A stretch of DNA of 36,857 nt from Clostridium thailandense. Its GTDB lineage: Bacteria > Bacillota > Clostridia > Clostridiales > Clostridiaceae. The first letter of the stretch is position 1. Every line of letters begins with the position of its first letter. The notes below the pieces were generated by a model. The model saw only the letters and a list, made by a program, of their open reading frames with translations, was not told where the DNA came from and ran no database searches. Positions 16,279 to 23,821 of the stretch are shown piece after piece. Position numbers and translations under genes: made by a program. The DNA is taken from contig NZ_JAEEGC010000068.1 in NCBI RefSeq assembly GCF_019207025.1, positions 1-36,857 on the forward strand, written 5' to 3'.

Positions 16279-18006
16279 CTATTGAAGTTTCAGTTGAAAT
16301 CCAGTTACTGGAACAACCTTTTGATTTTCTATACTAACATATTCTAGCTTTATACTATCGCCATCTCTTGCAATTACTATATCCGCATTTATGCCTTTAT
16401 CTACCATAAATATACTATTTGGTTCAGTATCTATCTTTAAATAAAATACTGTTTTATTACCTTCCACAACTTGATTAATTCTTACAATCTTACCTTCCTT
16501 TTGTACTTTCTTTAATTCTGCATTATTTTTAACTTTTACATCTGAATTTTCATTTATTGAACCATCAACAATTGCCTTTTTCAAGGCTTCTAACAAATCT
16601 GCTTTGTTATCTGCAAGAACTGAATATTTACTTTGGGCTGTAACAAGTCCAAGTTTTACAAAGGAACCGTCAGTTTTATTAACTACAGGCACAACCCATG
16701 TATCTATTCCATAAAGATTATATAATATTGGCTGTACTGTAGCCCAGTTTGACTTATTAGCTCCTAAAAGCTTATCAATAGAATTCATAGCTCCTTGTCC
16801 ATTTAGAAATCCTGGTGTTTTGTAGTAAGTCATATCACCATTTCTCGTATTCATTAAGGTATATCCGGTCATAGTAGTGGATGTACTAGATGTATTGGTG
16901 TGATCTGTAAAAAAATAGAAACCTCCATTATTTCCTACAACACCAACAACCTGATCTGATTCTACCTCTAATCCCTTCAATTTAACAGTAGATGCCCATT
17001 GAGTTGGAATATGAACACCTTTTTGACCAATTCTCGAGTTAATTAATCCATTTTGATATTTTCCGAAATAATCATTGTATGTTTCTGCTACCTGAGAAGT
17101 ATAAATCTGATCGACCCAAGCAGGAACTTTATTCTTCGAAAAATTTTGCACTTCTCCAGTTTTCGTATTGTAAAGAAGTACCCCATCCACTACTATTCCA
17201 TTTCTACCATATTTATAATGACCATAGGAACCTACATAATATGGATTCAAATTATCATCTAATTCTACATTAGCATTTAATAATATTTTATCCGGTACAT
17301 AAGTCCTTAATCTTCTATATATATTATGATTTAGTACCAAAGATTCTCCATATTTATATGGCACAGATACTAGTTTTGCATCCTCTAATTTTTCTGCAGA
17401 AACATAAGCTATACCCGGTAATTCCTTGTTTAGAAAGGCCTTCAAGCCACCTTCTATATCTATGGGTGCTACGTAATAAGCTCCTTTTTCTGTTTTTGTA
17501 AGAGTAACTTGTCCTATCTTATAAAGACTTGGATTGGGCAATGAACCTATCAATGTTTGCATCTGATAGTATGCTGTTTCTGGCGGAATTATTATTATAT
17601 TCTCTGTATCAATTTTAGGTGACTGATTATCACTTTCTTTTACATTAGTCATCGTATACAAATTTTTTGCTCCTCCATATGTATATGGAGCTGAAGAATA
17701 TATTATACTGGCTGTTAAAATAATTACAAATAAAGCATTGAATTTACTTATTACTATCTCTTTACCCTCTTTTAAACTTCTCTTGTTTAGTATACTAGCA
17801 AAATTAAGAATCAATTGAAATATTGCTACCCATTTTAAGTTTGCTATTGCAAATGATATACTTCTGTCTTCATTACCAAAATAAAATACTGAAAATGAAT
17901 AAACAAACCCTATTGCATATCTTAAAATTTGTTCACTTCTTGAACTCTTTTTAAAATTAAAATTCAAAAATAATAGCGGAAATAAAAAATACCATAAAAC
18001 AAACAT
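16279..18006 (-). CDS. Membrane-anchored protein of unknown function
   Basis: A 575-residue protein. Four hydrophobic segments fill the first 110 residues (about 2-16, 28-46, 52-72 and 88-108). A domain of about 460 residues follows, probably outside the cell, rich in Tyr, Asn and Gly. Visible blocks are IIPPETAYYQMQTLIGSLPN, GESLVLNHNIYRRLRTYVPD, a segment with YGRNGIVVDGVLLYNTKTGE, VGNNGGFYFFTDHTNTSST and ENGK-free beta-rich repeats toward the C terminus. I do not recognise a catalytic motif or name a family. AAGGAG lies 7 bases before the ATG, and the promoter TTGAAA-N17-TATAAT lies just upstream. It follows the diguanylate cyclase on the same strand but has its own promoter. Confidence 0.75.
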   Translation of the reverse strand: MFVLWYFLFPLLFLNFNFKKSSRSEQILRYAIGFVYSFSVFYFGNEDRSISFAIANLKWVAIFQLILNFASILNKRSLKEGKEIVISKFNALFVIILTASIIYSSAPYTYGGAKNLYTMTNVKESDNQSPKIDTENIIIIPPETAYYQMQTLIGSLPNPSLYKIGQVTLTKTEKGAYYVAPIDIEGGLKAFLNKELPGIAYVSAEKLEDAKLVSVPYKYGESLVLNHNIYRRLRTYVPDKILLNANVELDDNLNPYYVGSYGHYKYGRNGIVVDGVLLYNTKTGEVQNFSKNKVPAWVDQIYTSQVAETYNDYFGKYQNGLINSRIGQKGVHIPTQWASTVKLKGLEVESDQVVGVVGNNGGFYFFTDHTNTSSTSTTMTGYTLMNTRNGDMTYYKTPGFLNGQGAMNSIDKLLGANKSNWATVQPILYNLYGIDTWVVPVVNKTDGSFVKLGLVTAQSKYSVLADNKADLLEALKKAIVDGSINENSDVKVKNNAELKKVQKEGKIVRINQVVEGNKTVFYLKIDTEPNSIFMVDKGINADIVIARDGDSIKLEYVSIENQKVVPVTGFQLKLQ

Positions 18007-18059
18007 ATGTTTTCTCCTTTAACTTTTAATAAAATATTTTTCAACTCTTTATAAGGTAT

Positions 18060-18088
18060 ATTATACTCCTTTGCGTTATATATTTCAA
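18060..18088 (-). promoter_or_regulatory. SigA-type promoter of the membrane-anchored protein
   Basis: On the minus strand, TTGAAA (18088-18083), a 17-bp spacer and TATAAT (18065-18060) end 54 bases before the ATG at 18006. Confidence 0.7.
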
Positions 18089-18110
18089 TAATAGATTAAA
18101 TCATCTTCTT

Positions 18111-19403
18111 TTACATTACTGTTTTATTCCTTCCACTATTTTTAGCAATATATAGCTTATTATCAGCTTTTCCGACTAATTCACTAATGCTTTCTCCCTT
18201 ATATATTTCAATTCCAATACTAACAGTCAAATGTATTCCTTCCGTAAATTCTTTCAATTCAATAGCTTGTCTTATTTTTTCTGCAAACTCAAAAGCTTTA
18301 TTTAAATTAGTTTCAGTTAACTTAATTAAAAATTCCTCCCCTCCATACCTCCCAACTATATCATTTGATCTTACATTTTCTTTAAGAACTTGAGATAGCT
18401 CTTTTAATATTTTATCGCCTATTATATGTCCCCATGTATCATTAATATTTTTAAAGTGATCTATATCTAATAGCATTACAACAAAGGTGCTATCAATAGA
18501 GCTGCATATTTTTGCTTCTTCTTCTAAGCATTCATATAAATGTCTGTGGTTGAAAAGTCCTGTTAGACCATCAACTGTTGCCTGGTCTTTTAAAATGCAA
18601 TTATGCTCAAATAGCTTTTGTTCTGTTATCTTCATTTCTCTAAATATAACTTCATAAGGTTCCTGTATTCCTTTAACAATAATACTCTTATAAATTAGGT
18701 AAAATGAAAATATCTTGAAATAATGTCCTACTAAATTAGAGAGTCCGTAGTTATCTATATATATAGTAAAAGCAAATTCTGAAATAATTGTACAAACCAT
18801 AGATAAAAATATAAATCTATACACCTTACCTTCAAATGTATCTTTATTCTTAGTAAGTACAACTATAGCTGTCATTAGAATTATGCATATGATATACTCA
18901 CTGTATTTTTTAAAAGGGGTAAGACCTATTCCCTCAACAAAACATACAGGAAATATTTTCCACACAAATATTGATAACATAATTAAAGTTGTAAAAATCG
19001 TACAAATGGTAAAAGTAATATATATATTTACTTTTTTCTTTGATTTTATATAAATAAATGATATCAAAAGCATTGCACTCTCAAAATAGCGAGCGGCAAT
19101 CCACAGCTGATTAGCATAATAGTCATATCCTTTAAATATCTGCATACCTTTATATGACATTGTATGAAATAAATCAATTACTCCAATAAAAAAATAGGAT
19201 ATACCAATTAATATCAAGTAATTATTTTTTAAATATGAATTTGAATTCCACGTTAATACAAATATTGTAAAAGCTATGCATACACTAAATATTTCTGCAA
19301 TTGTATGAAATAAAAGGTAATTATATAAACTTGATAGATATAAGATTATTAAAATAATTGTTATAAAAGTTGTATTTATAATCTTTATATACCTATTTTT
19401 CAT
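18111..19403 (-). CDS. MASE3-GGDEF diguanylate cyclase
   Basis: A 430-residue membrane cyclase that makes c-di-GMP from GTP. The N-terminal 225 residues are a multi-helix MASE3 sensor (FFIGVIDLFHTMSYKGMQIF and NQLWIAARYFESAMLLISF are typical). A short linker helix leads to the GGDEF domain (about 265-430) with DGLTGLFNHRHL, LLDIDHFKNINDTWGH and RYGGEEF (354-358). The inhibitory RxxD site is intact (RSND, 345-348), five residues before GGEEF, so product feedback is expected. The promoter TTGGAC-N18-TATAAT lies upstream. It could oppose the phosphodiesterase at 7472-9265. Confidence 0.93.
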   Translation of the reverse strand: MKNRYIKIINTTFITIILIILYLSSLYNYLLFHTIAEIFSVCIAFTIFVLTWNSNSYLKNNYLILIGISYFFIGVIDLFHTMSYKGMQIFKGYDYYANQLWIAARYFESAMLLISFIYIKSKKKVNIYITFTICTIFTTLIMLSIFVWKIFPVCFVEGIGLTPFKKYSEYIICIILMTAIVVLTKNKDTFEGKVYRFIFLSMVCTIISEFAFTIYIDNYGLSNLVGHYFKIFSFYLIYKSIIVKGIQEPYEVIFREMKITEQKLFEHNCILKDQATVDGLTGLFNHRHLYECLEEEAKICSSIDSTFVVMLLDIDHFKNINDTWGHIIGDKILKELSQVLKENVRSNDIVGRYGGEEFLIKLTETNLNKAFEFAEKIRQAIELKEFTEGIHLTVSIGIEIYKGESISELVGKADNKLYIAKNSGRNKTVM

Positions 19404-19502
19404 TAACTCACATCCTTTTTAAATTTACAAAACCACAAGTATGTTATCTAAATTATATATTCCAAGATATTCATTATCTGCTAAAAGCCTTTTTTAGTTT
19501 AC

Positions 19503-19532
19503 ATTATAACATCTCAGAAAATGTTAGTCCAA
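19503..19532 (-). promoter_or_regulatory. SigA-type promoter of the diguanylate cyclase
   Basis: On the minus strand, TTGGAC (19532-19527), an 18-bp spacer and TATAAT (19508-19503). The leader to the ATG would be about 95 bases. Confidence 0.65.
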
Positions 19533-19623
19533 TAGTCCTATAACAGATAAATTTCACTTTTCTAAAATTTACACCAGATAATTATATAAAAAATACATGG
19601 AAAATTTAACGAAATCAATTTAA

Positions 19624-19662
19624 CATAAAAAATAGTTGAAGTGACTTCAGATCACTCCAACT
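19624..19662 (-). terminator. Terminator of the TrmB-FAH operon
   Basis: AGTTGAAGTGA (19634-19644) pairs with TCACTCCAACT (19652-19662), with one G-U pair and a 7-base loop. On the minus strand it is followed by ATTTTTTATG. Confidence 0.75.
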
Positions 19663-19742
19663 TTATATGACATTATTACCCTAGATTTTTCTTAATATAT
19701 TTTTGGTGATATTCCTACTTATCATAGAAATAAAAAGCTGTT

Positions 19743-20606
19743 CTACTTCAATACGTTAACTAAGCTACCAATTTTTTCGATAGAGACAGAAACTTTATCT
19801 CCAGCTTTTAACCATTGCTGTTCATCTTCTAGATAACCTAAAATTACACCACTAGGCGTTCCCGAAAAGATAATATCTCCTGGTTTTAAGGTCATATACT
19901 GGGACACATAGCTTATAATTGTAGCACAGTCAAAAATCATATCGCAAGTGTTAGCAGATTGACGAACAACTCCATTCACCTCACATTTTATATCTAAATT
20001 GTTAGGATCTACTTCATCGGCTGTTACTAGATAAGGTCCAATAGGAGCAAATTGATCGCAAGTCTTACCTAATAACCATTGACCAGTAACAAATTGAAGA
20101 TCTCTAGCAGATAAGTCATTTCCAGCAGTATAACCAAATACATAAGAAAGAGCATCCTCTTTAGAAACATCTACAGCTTCTTTTCCAATAACAATAACTA
20201 ACTCTGCTTCATAATCAAATTTTTCAGCATGCTTAGGAAGAGAGATGCTTTGTTTATGTGCAGCCAATGCATTATTGAATTTGCTAAAAAGAACCGGCGA
20301 AGTAGGAATATCCATTTTGCACTCTGCTCCATGGCTCGTATAATTTAAACCCACACATAGAATTTTTTCAGGGTTAATTATACATGGTGCATAAACAACT
20401 TTTTCTTCTGGAATAATTTCAACTTCTTTTTCCACTAATTCAGCTAACTGAACTAAACTCTTTTCTCCACCTGCAATAACTTGTTCTATAGTAATAGGTG
20501 CTTCAATAGAAAACTTTACTGCTGCTTGTTCTACATCTATAATCCCTTGATCTCTCTTAATGCCTAAACGAATTTGATCTCCAACCTTAAAATTAACTAT
20601 TTTCAT
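19743..20606 (-). CDS. Fumarylacetoacetate-hydrolase-family protein
   Basis: A 287-residue FAH-fold metal enzyme; members split or isomerise C-C bonds in beta-diketo and oxo-dienoate acids. Motifs are ILCVGLNYTSHGAE, DYEAELVIVIGKEA (metal-binding Glu pair), AGNDLSARDLQF, GKTCDQFAPIGPYLV and IIFSGTPSGVILG. The length fits the short bacterial group that includes acylpyruvases, hydroxyhepta-diene-dioate isomerases and 2-keto-3-deoxy-acid enzymes; I cannot tell which. It starts 28 bases after the TrmB-type regulator and shares its promoter, so that regulator probably responds to its substrate. A terminator follows. Confidence 0.9.
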   Translation of the reverse strand: MKIVNFKVGDQIRLGIKRDQGIIDVEQAAVKFSIEAPITIEQVIAGGEKSLVQLAELVEKEVEIIPEEKVVYAPCIINPEKILCVGLNYTSHGAECKMDIPTSPVLFSKFNNALAAHKQSISLPKHAEKFDYEAELVIVIGKEAVDVSKEDALSYVFGYTAGNDLSARDLQFVTGQWLLGKTCDQFAPIGPYLVTADEVDPNNLDIKCEVNGVVRQSANTCDMIFDCATIISYVSQYMTLKPGDIIFSGTPSGVILGYLEDEQQWLKAGDKVSVSIEKIGSLVNVLK

Positions 20607-20634
20607 ATTTTCCTTGCCTCCCTTTAATTTATAG

Positions 20635-21438
20635 CTAAAAAGTGCCCTTCATTTCAGACAATATTTCAGATATCATTTGATTATCCTCTTGATCCTTATT
20701 TTCCTTTTCTATAACACGGTTAACCAAGACATCATGAAATATATAATCTTCAAGTAAATATATATGAGTAGGATCATCAGTATAAAATGCATTGCTGTTG
20801 TATTCTGACGAATGACCATATAATAATTTTTTACTATCGACTGAAAGAATAAACCACTTCTTCTTATCAAAACTATTATGTACTTTGTTCACCTTGTGTT
20901 TATCTAAAGTACTTAGTGGATTTTGCACTCCAAAGGTTATTCCACGAACATTACAGCCACGATGGACACACGCTTGCAAATCACCAAGCAATTCTAAATA
21001 CATCGAATTCCATATTGAAATAATTACTTTTTGTTTTGCATCACATATCAAATTTCTACAAAAAGCTAAAATATTTTTCTCTCCCTTTACCGTTGAAACA
21101 TAAATCTCTTCTTTCTTTTCTTGTGCTTCTATAGCTTTAAGTTCCTTTTCCACATGATTATAATTATCAATCCATGTTTCCCGTGCCTGATCTAAGAACA
21201 CATTTGCCGGTAAAGCATTGTAATTTTTTGTACCATCGCTTGTTTCTTCAAACATAACTATTCCGCGAATCATAAGCGATTCTAATATATCATAAATACG
21301 TGCACGAGGTATTCCTGACTTTTTACTTACATTGTAAGCGTTGGATCTGCCAATACCTAATAAAGCTACATATGCCTTTGCTTCATATTGATTTAATCCA
21401 AAGCTTTGTAATTTGTTAATCAAGGATTCGTCTATCAC
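20635..21438 (-). CDS. TrmB-family transcriptional regulator
   Basis: A 267-residue regulator. An N-terminal winged helix (FGLNQYEAKAYVALLGIG, then SGIPRARIYDILESLMIRGI) is followed by a short coiled coil (about 95-112). The C-terminal domain is phospholipase-D-like, of the TrmB effector type (KGEKNILAFCRNLI, VIISIWNSMYLELL, about 115-250). Such domains usually bind sugars or related ligands. The start codon is GTG at 21438, with AAGGAGG 6 bases upstream. It is the first gene of an operon with the FAH-family enzyme, and autoregulation is likely. A palindrome GCTACA-T-TGTAGC lies in its leader. Confidence 0.9.
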   Translation of the reverse strand: MIDESLINKLQSFGLNQYEAKAYVALLGIGRSNAYNVSKKSGIPRARIYDILESLMIRGIVMFEETSDGTKNYNALPANVFLDQARETWIDNYNHVEKELKAIEAQEKKEEIYVSTVKGEKNILAFCRNLICDAKQKVIISIWNSMYLELLGDLQACVHRGCNVRGITFGVQNPLSTLDKHKVNKVHNSFDKKKWFILSVDSKKLLYGHSSEYNSNAFYTDDPTHIYLLEDYIFHDVLVNRVIEKENKDQEDNQMISEILSEMKGTF

Positions 21439-21516
21439 CTTTATCCTCCTTTCTGGTCAAATAAAAATAAAATTACTAGTTCTAAATATTGTCTAGAAAA
21501 ATACATCATGGTTAAT

Positions 21517-21529
21517 GCTACATTGTAGC
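21517..21529. promoter_or_regulatory. Candidate TrmB operator
   Basis: GCTACA-T-TGTAGC is a perfect 13-base palindrome about 20 bases downstream of the predicted minus-strand start site, where a bound repressor would block transcription. That it is the TrmB site is inferred from position only. Confidence 0.4.
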
Positions 21530-21550
21530 TACCACTTTAGTAGTAACTAT

Positions 21551-21579
21551 AGTATAATTTAGATTAACTTCACTGTCAA
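21551..21579 (-). promoter_or_regulatory. SigA promoter of the TrmB-FAH operon
   Basis: TTGACA (21579-21574), a 17-bp spacer and TATACT (21556-21551) on the minus strand: a near-consensus promoter. Confidence 0.8.
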
Positions 21580-21632
21580 TGCTCATCAGAATATTCTCAA
21601 AAAAATGAACAATAGTATAAGTATCATGATCT

Positions 21633-21661
21633 TTGACAAAGGAATAATGTAGTGTTAAAAT
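21633..21661 (+). promoter_or_regulatory. SigA promoter of the fabG-like gene
   Basis: TTGACA (21633-21638), a 17-bp spacer and TAAAAT (21656-21661) on the plus strand, about 80 bases before the ATG. Confidence 0.7.
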
Positions 21662-21746
21662 TGTGGATATGCTTAACTTTGTTGTAAAATAATTTAAATT
21701 CAACATGATAGTGGTAAAACAAATTCTATAACCAAGGAGGTAAAAT

Positions 21747-22499
21747 ATGATTGATTTAGAGTTAACAGATAAAGTTGCTTTAATAACAGGAGGAACACGT
21801 GGCCTTGGAAGAGCTATTGCTGAGAGATTAGCAGAAGAAAAAGTAAAAGTAATTGTAACTGGTGTTAACGAAGAACGAGCAAAACAAACAGCATCAGAAA
21901 TATCATCTATGTATAACGTTGAAACTTTAGGTTTAAAACATGATGTAAGTTCAGAGAATTCAACAAAGGAAGTTGTAAAATCTATAATTGAAAAGTTTAA
22001 AAAGATAGATATATTAATAAATAACGCGGGTGTTACAAGTGATGGCCTAATGATGACTATGAAAAAAGAAAACTGGGATAAGGTGCTAAATGTAAATCTT
22101 ACAGGAGCATTTAACTGTACTAAATTTGTGTCAAAGCATATGTTAAAACAAAGGTCAGGGAAAATAGTGAACATAACAAGCGTTGTGGGAATAACTGGTA
22201 ACGTTGGACAGGCAAATTATGCTGCCTCCAAAGCTGGACTTATTGGGTTTACTAAAACAGTAGCCAAAGAGTTGGCAGATCGCGGTATAACAGTAAATGC
22301 TGTTGCTCCAGGGTACATTTCAACAGATATGACTTCTATACTTTCCGATAAAGTAACCGAAGAAATGTTATCTAAAATTCCAATGAAAGTCTATGGAAAA
22401 CCAGAGGCTGTCGCAAATTCAGTTCTATTTCTTGTTTCAAATATGTCACAATATATTACAGGTCAAGTCATAAACGTAGATGGTGGCATGGTAATGTAA
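21747..22499 (+). CDS. fabG: FabG-like 3-oxoacyl-ACP reductase (SDR)
   Basis: A 250-residue classical short-chain dehydrogenase. The Rossmann motif is TGGTRGLG (about residues 15-22), followed by NNAG and the catalytic set Ser145, Tyr158 and Lys162 in YAASK. INVDGGMVM ends the protein as in FabG. The motifs fit NADPH-dependent reduction of 3-oxoacyl-ACP. It stands alone, outside a fatty-acid cluster and opposite the TrmB-FAH operon, so it may act on another keto substrate. AAGGAGG precedes the ATG and a consensus promoter lies upstream. The call as FabG rather than another SDR is moderate. Confidence 0.85.
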   Translation: MIDLELTDKVALITGGTRGLGRAIAERLAEEKVKVIVTGVNEERAKQTASEISSMYNVETLGLKHDVSSENSTKEVVKSIIEKFKKIDILINNAGVTSDGLMMTMKKENWDKVLNVNLTGAFNCTKFVSKHMLKQRSGKIVNITSVVGITGNVGQANYAASKAGLIGFTKTVAKELADRGITVNAVAPGYISTDMTSILSDKVTEEMLSKIPMKVYGKPEAVANSVLFLVSNMSQYITGQVINVDGGMVM

Positions 22500-22777
22500 T
22501 ATGATTTTCAACTGAAAACAAACAACGTATAAGGGCAACATACTACTTTATTAGGATTATAAACACACCCTTTAAGCAAACCTCTCCAACTAAAACCAAT
22601 GATATAAATACAAAAAGTTAGTATGCCTAAACCTACAAAAATTATACAGATACCAAATGCCTTAGTACCTATCCCATTGAGTAATATTACTGCCAATATT
22701 ATAATTGTCTAATTATGAATTTTCAAACATAGACAAACTATTTTGGATATAATAATATTTAAAGGATGTGATTAACT

Positions 22778-23059
22778 TTGATTATTGGTACAACTAAATT
22801 ATACCTATTTGCAAACTGGGTCCATTCATTAAAAGATAAAAGAATGATAGTGAAAAGCATTATTGATAAAACTAAAAACAAATTCAATGTTTCTATAGCT
22901 GAAATAGAAGACCAGGATTTGCACCAGTCTATTGTCATAGGGATTGCCTGTGTAAGTACTGATAAAAGACACGCTGATAGCATAATTCAAAATGTAATTA
23001 ACTTTATTGAAGATAATACTGATGCTGTCCTTCAAAGCATTGAAACAGAAATTATTTAA
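22778..23059 (+). CDS. DUF503 (YlxP-like) protein
   Basis: A 93-residue member of DUF503, the family of Bacillus YlxP. Family landmarks are HSLKDKRMIVKSIIDK, KNKFNVSIAEIEDQDL and the pattern IVIGIACVSTD. YlxP is usually encoded in the nusA-infB-rbfA region and suspected to act in ribosome maturation, but here it stands alone. The start codon is TTG at 22778: an in-frame ATG four codons earlier runs straight into TGA. The ribosome site (AAAGG) is somewhat distant. A strong bidirectional terminator follows. Confidence 0.88.
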   Translation: MIIGTTKLYLFANWVHSLKDKRMIVKSIIDKTKNKFNVSIAEIEDQDLHQSIVIGIACVSTDKRHADSIIQNVINFIEDNTDAVLQSIETEII

Positions 23060-23068
23060 TAAAGTTAG

Positions 23069-23107
23069 AAAATGGGGCTGTTCATTAGCAACAGCCCCAT
23101 TTTATTT
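23069..23107. terminator. Bidirectional terminator
   Basis: AAAATGGGGCTGTT (23069-23082) and AACAGCCCCATTTT (23090-23103) form a perfect 14-bp stem with a 7-base loop. A/T runs on both sides let it serve the convergent genes. The minus-strand gene's stop codon lies inside it. Confidence 0.9.
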
Positions 23108-23395
23108 CGTCTTACTTTTTTGATGCATATTATTCATATTTCCTAAAATGTCATGCATGAAATTAGAGCCTCTGGATATGAGTATTCCTGTAAGAATCAT
23201 ACCAACATAAGGTACCTTTATAGGCAATTTTACCGCTGCCATAAAATCTATACCAGCACCAACAGCTATAAGTTCCCCAAAAGCTACCGATCCTATTTTA
23301 TCGTAACTAAACTTACCATTCTGCCAAAACATTTTTGTAGTTTCCCATAAAGATTCTACTATCAAAGCTGCAGTAGTGAATTGTAATAAATCCAT
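23102..23395 (-). CDS. Small membrane protein, holin-like
   Basis: A 97-residue protein with an amphipathic start (FTTAALIVESLWETTKMFWQ) and two hydrophobic stretches (about 36-55 and 60-77, the second VPYVGMILTGILISRG). The C terminus is a charged tail (NMNNMHQKSKTK). The layout resembles small phage-type holins and related clostridial membrane proteins, but I cannot place it firmly. Only a weak AGGAAA precedes the ATG. No endolysin or other phage gene is adjacent, so a solitary remnant or a domesticated gene is possible. Confidence 0.6.
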   Translation of the reverse strand: MDLLQFTTAALIVESLWETTKMFWQNGKFSYDKIGSVAFGELIAVGAGIDFMAAVKLPIKVPYVGMILTGILISRGSNFMHDILGNMNNMHQKSKTK

Positions 23396-23491
23396 TTTCT
23401 ATTTTTCCTATATAAAATTGTTCACATAATAACATATGTGCTTTCAATTTATCTTATGATAATATAATTCTATAGAAAATAAAAACATTAA

Positions 23492-23812
23492 TTAGACCAC
23501 TTTAGCCGAAATTACCTTTGTTGCATAATAGACTATAATGTTATATATTATGGCAATTGTCCAGTATATTATTAGGCATTTTGCTGCCTTGCCTGCCTTA
23601 TTTTTTTCTGTAGTACTTCTGTATATATTTATGATTTTATATGACCCCAAGATTCCAATAGACCAACTAAATATTCCTTCCACAGATAATATCGGTATTA
23701 TAAAATTCAAAAAAACAAACATGTACATTAGACTTTTCTTATATTCTATCTTTATTTCTTCCTGCAATTCTATCAAAGCATTATTTGTGCTTTGCTCTAA
23801 AAGATTATCCAT
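23492..23812 (-). CDS. Small two-helix membrane protein
   Basis: A 106-residue protein with a charged, helical N-terminal 28 residues (ALIELQEEIKIEYKK), two or three hydrophobic segments (about 29-60 and 78-97) and a basic linker (STTEKNKAGKAAK). I do not recognise the family. It starts 9 bases after the stop codon of the LtaS-type gene on the same strand, so they are probably one transcript, and a helper role in polymer synthesis or envelope stress is possible. The ribosome site is a purine-rich AAGGAAGG within the end of the upstream gene. Confidence 0.6.
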   Translation of the reverse strand: MDNLLEQSTNNALIELQEEIKIEYKKSLMYMFVFLNFIIPILSVEGIFSWSIGILGSYKIINIYRSTTEKNKAGKAAKCLIIYWTIAIIYNIIVYYATKVISAKVV

Positions 23813-23821
23813 CCTTTTTTA

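Larger units (their letters stand above)
19404..19742. other. Intergenic region with promoter and terminator
   Basis: 339 bases without an ORF. It holds the cyclase promoter (19503-19532) and the terminator of the FAH operon (19634-19662). Nothing else is recognisable. Confidence 0.6.
21439..21746. promoter_or_regulatory. Divergent trmB-FAH / fabG control region
   Basis: 308 bases with one consensus promoter in each direction (listed separately) and a palindrome at 21517-21529. No gene is present; a minus-strand frame here is antisense to fabG. Confidence 0.7.

Noticed and set aside
21518..22174. 218-codon minus-strand frame
   Set aside because: It is antisense to the fabG-like gene, which has strong motifs; the translation is low-complexity Ser/Phe/Thr.
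22508..22696. 62-codon minus-strand hydrophobic frame
   Set aside because: It starts at TTG without a ribosome site. The sequence looks membrane-like but there is no support for expression; it could be a remnant.
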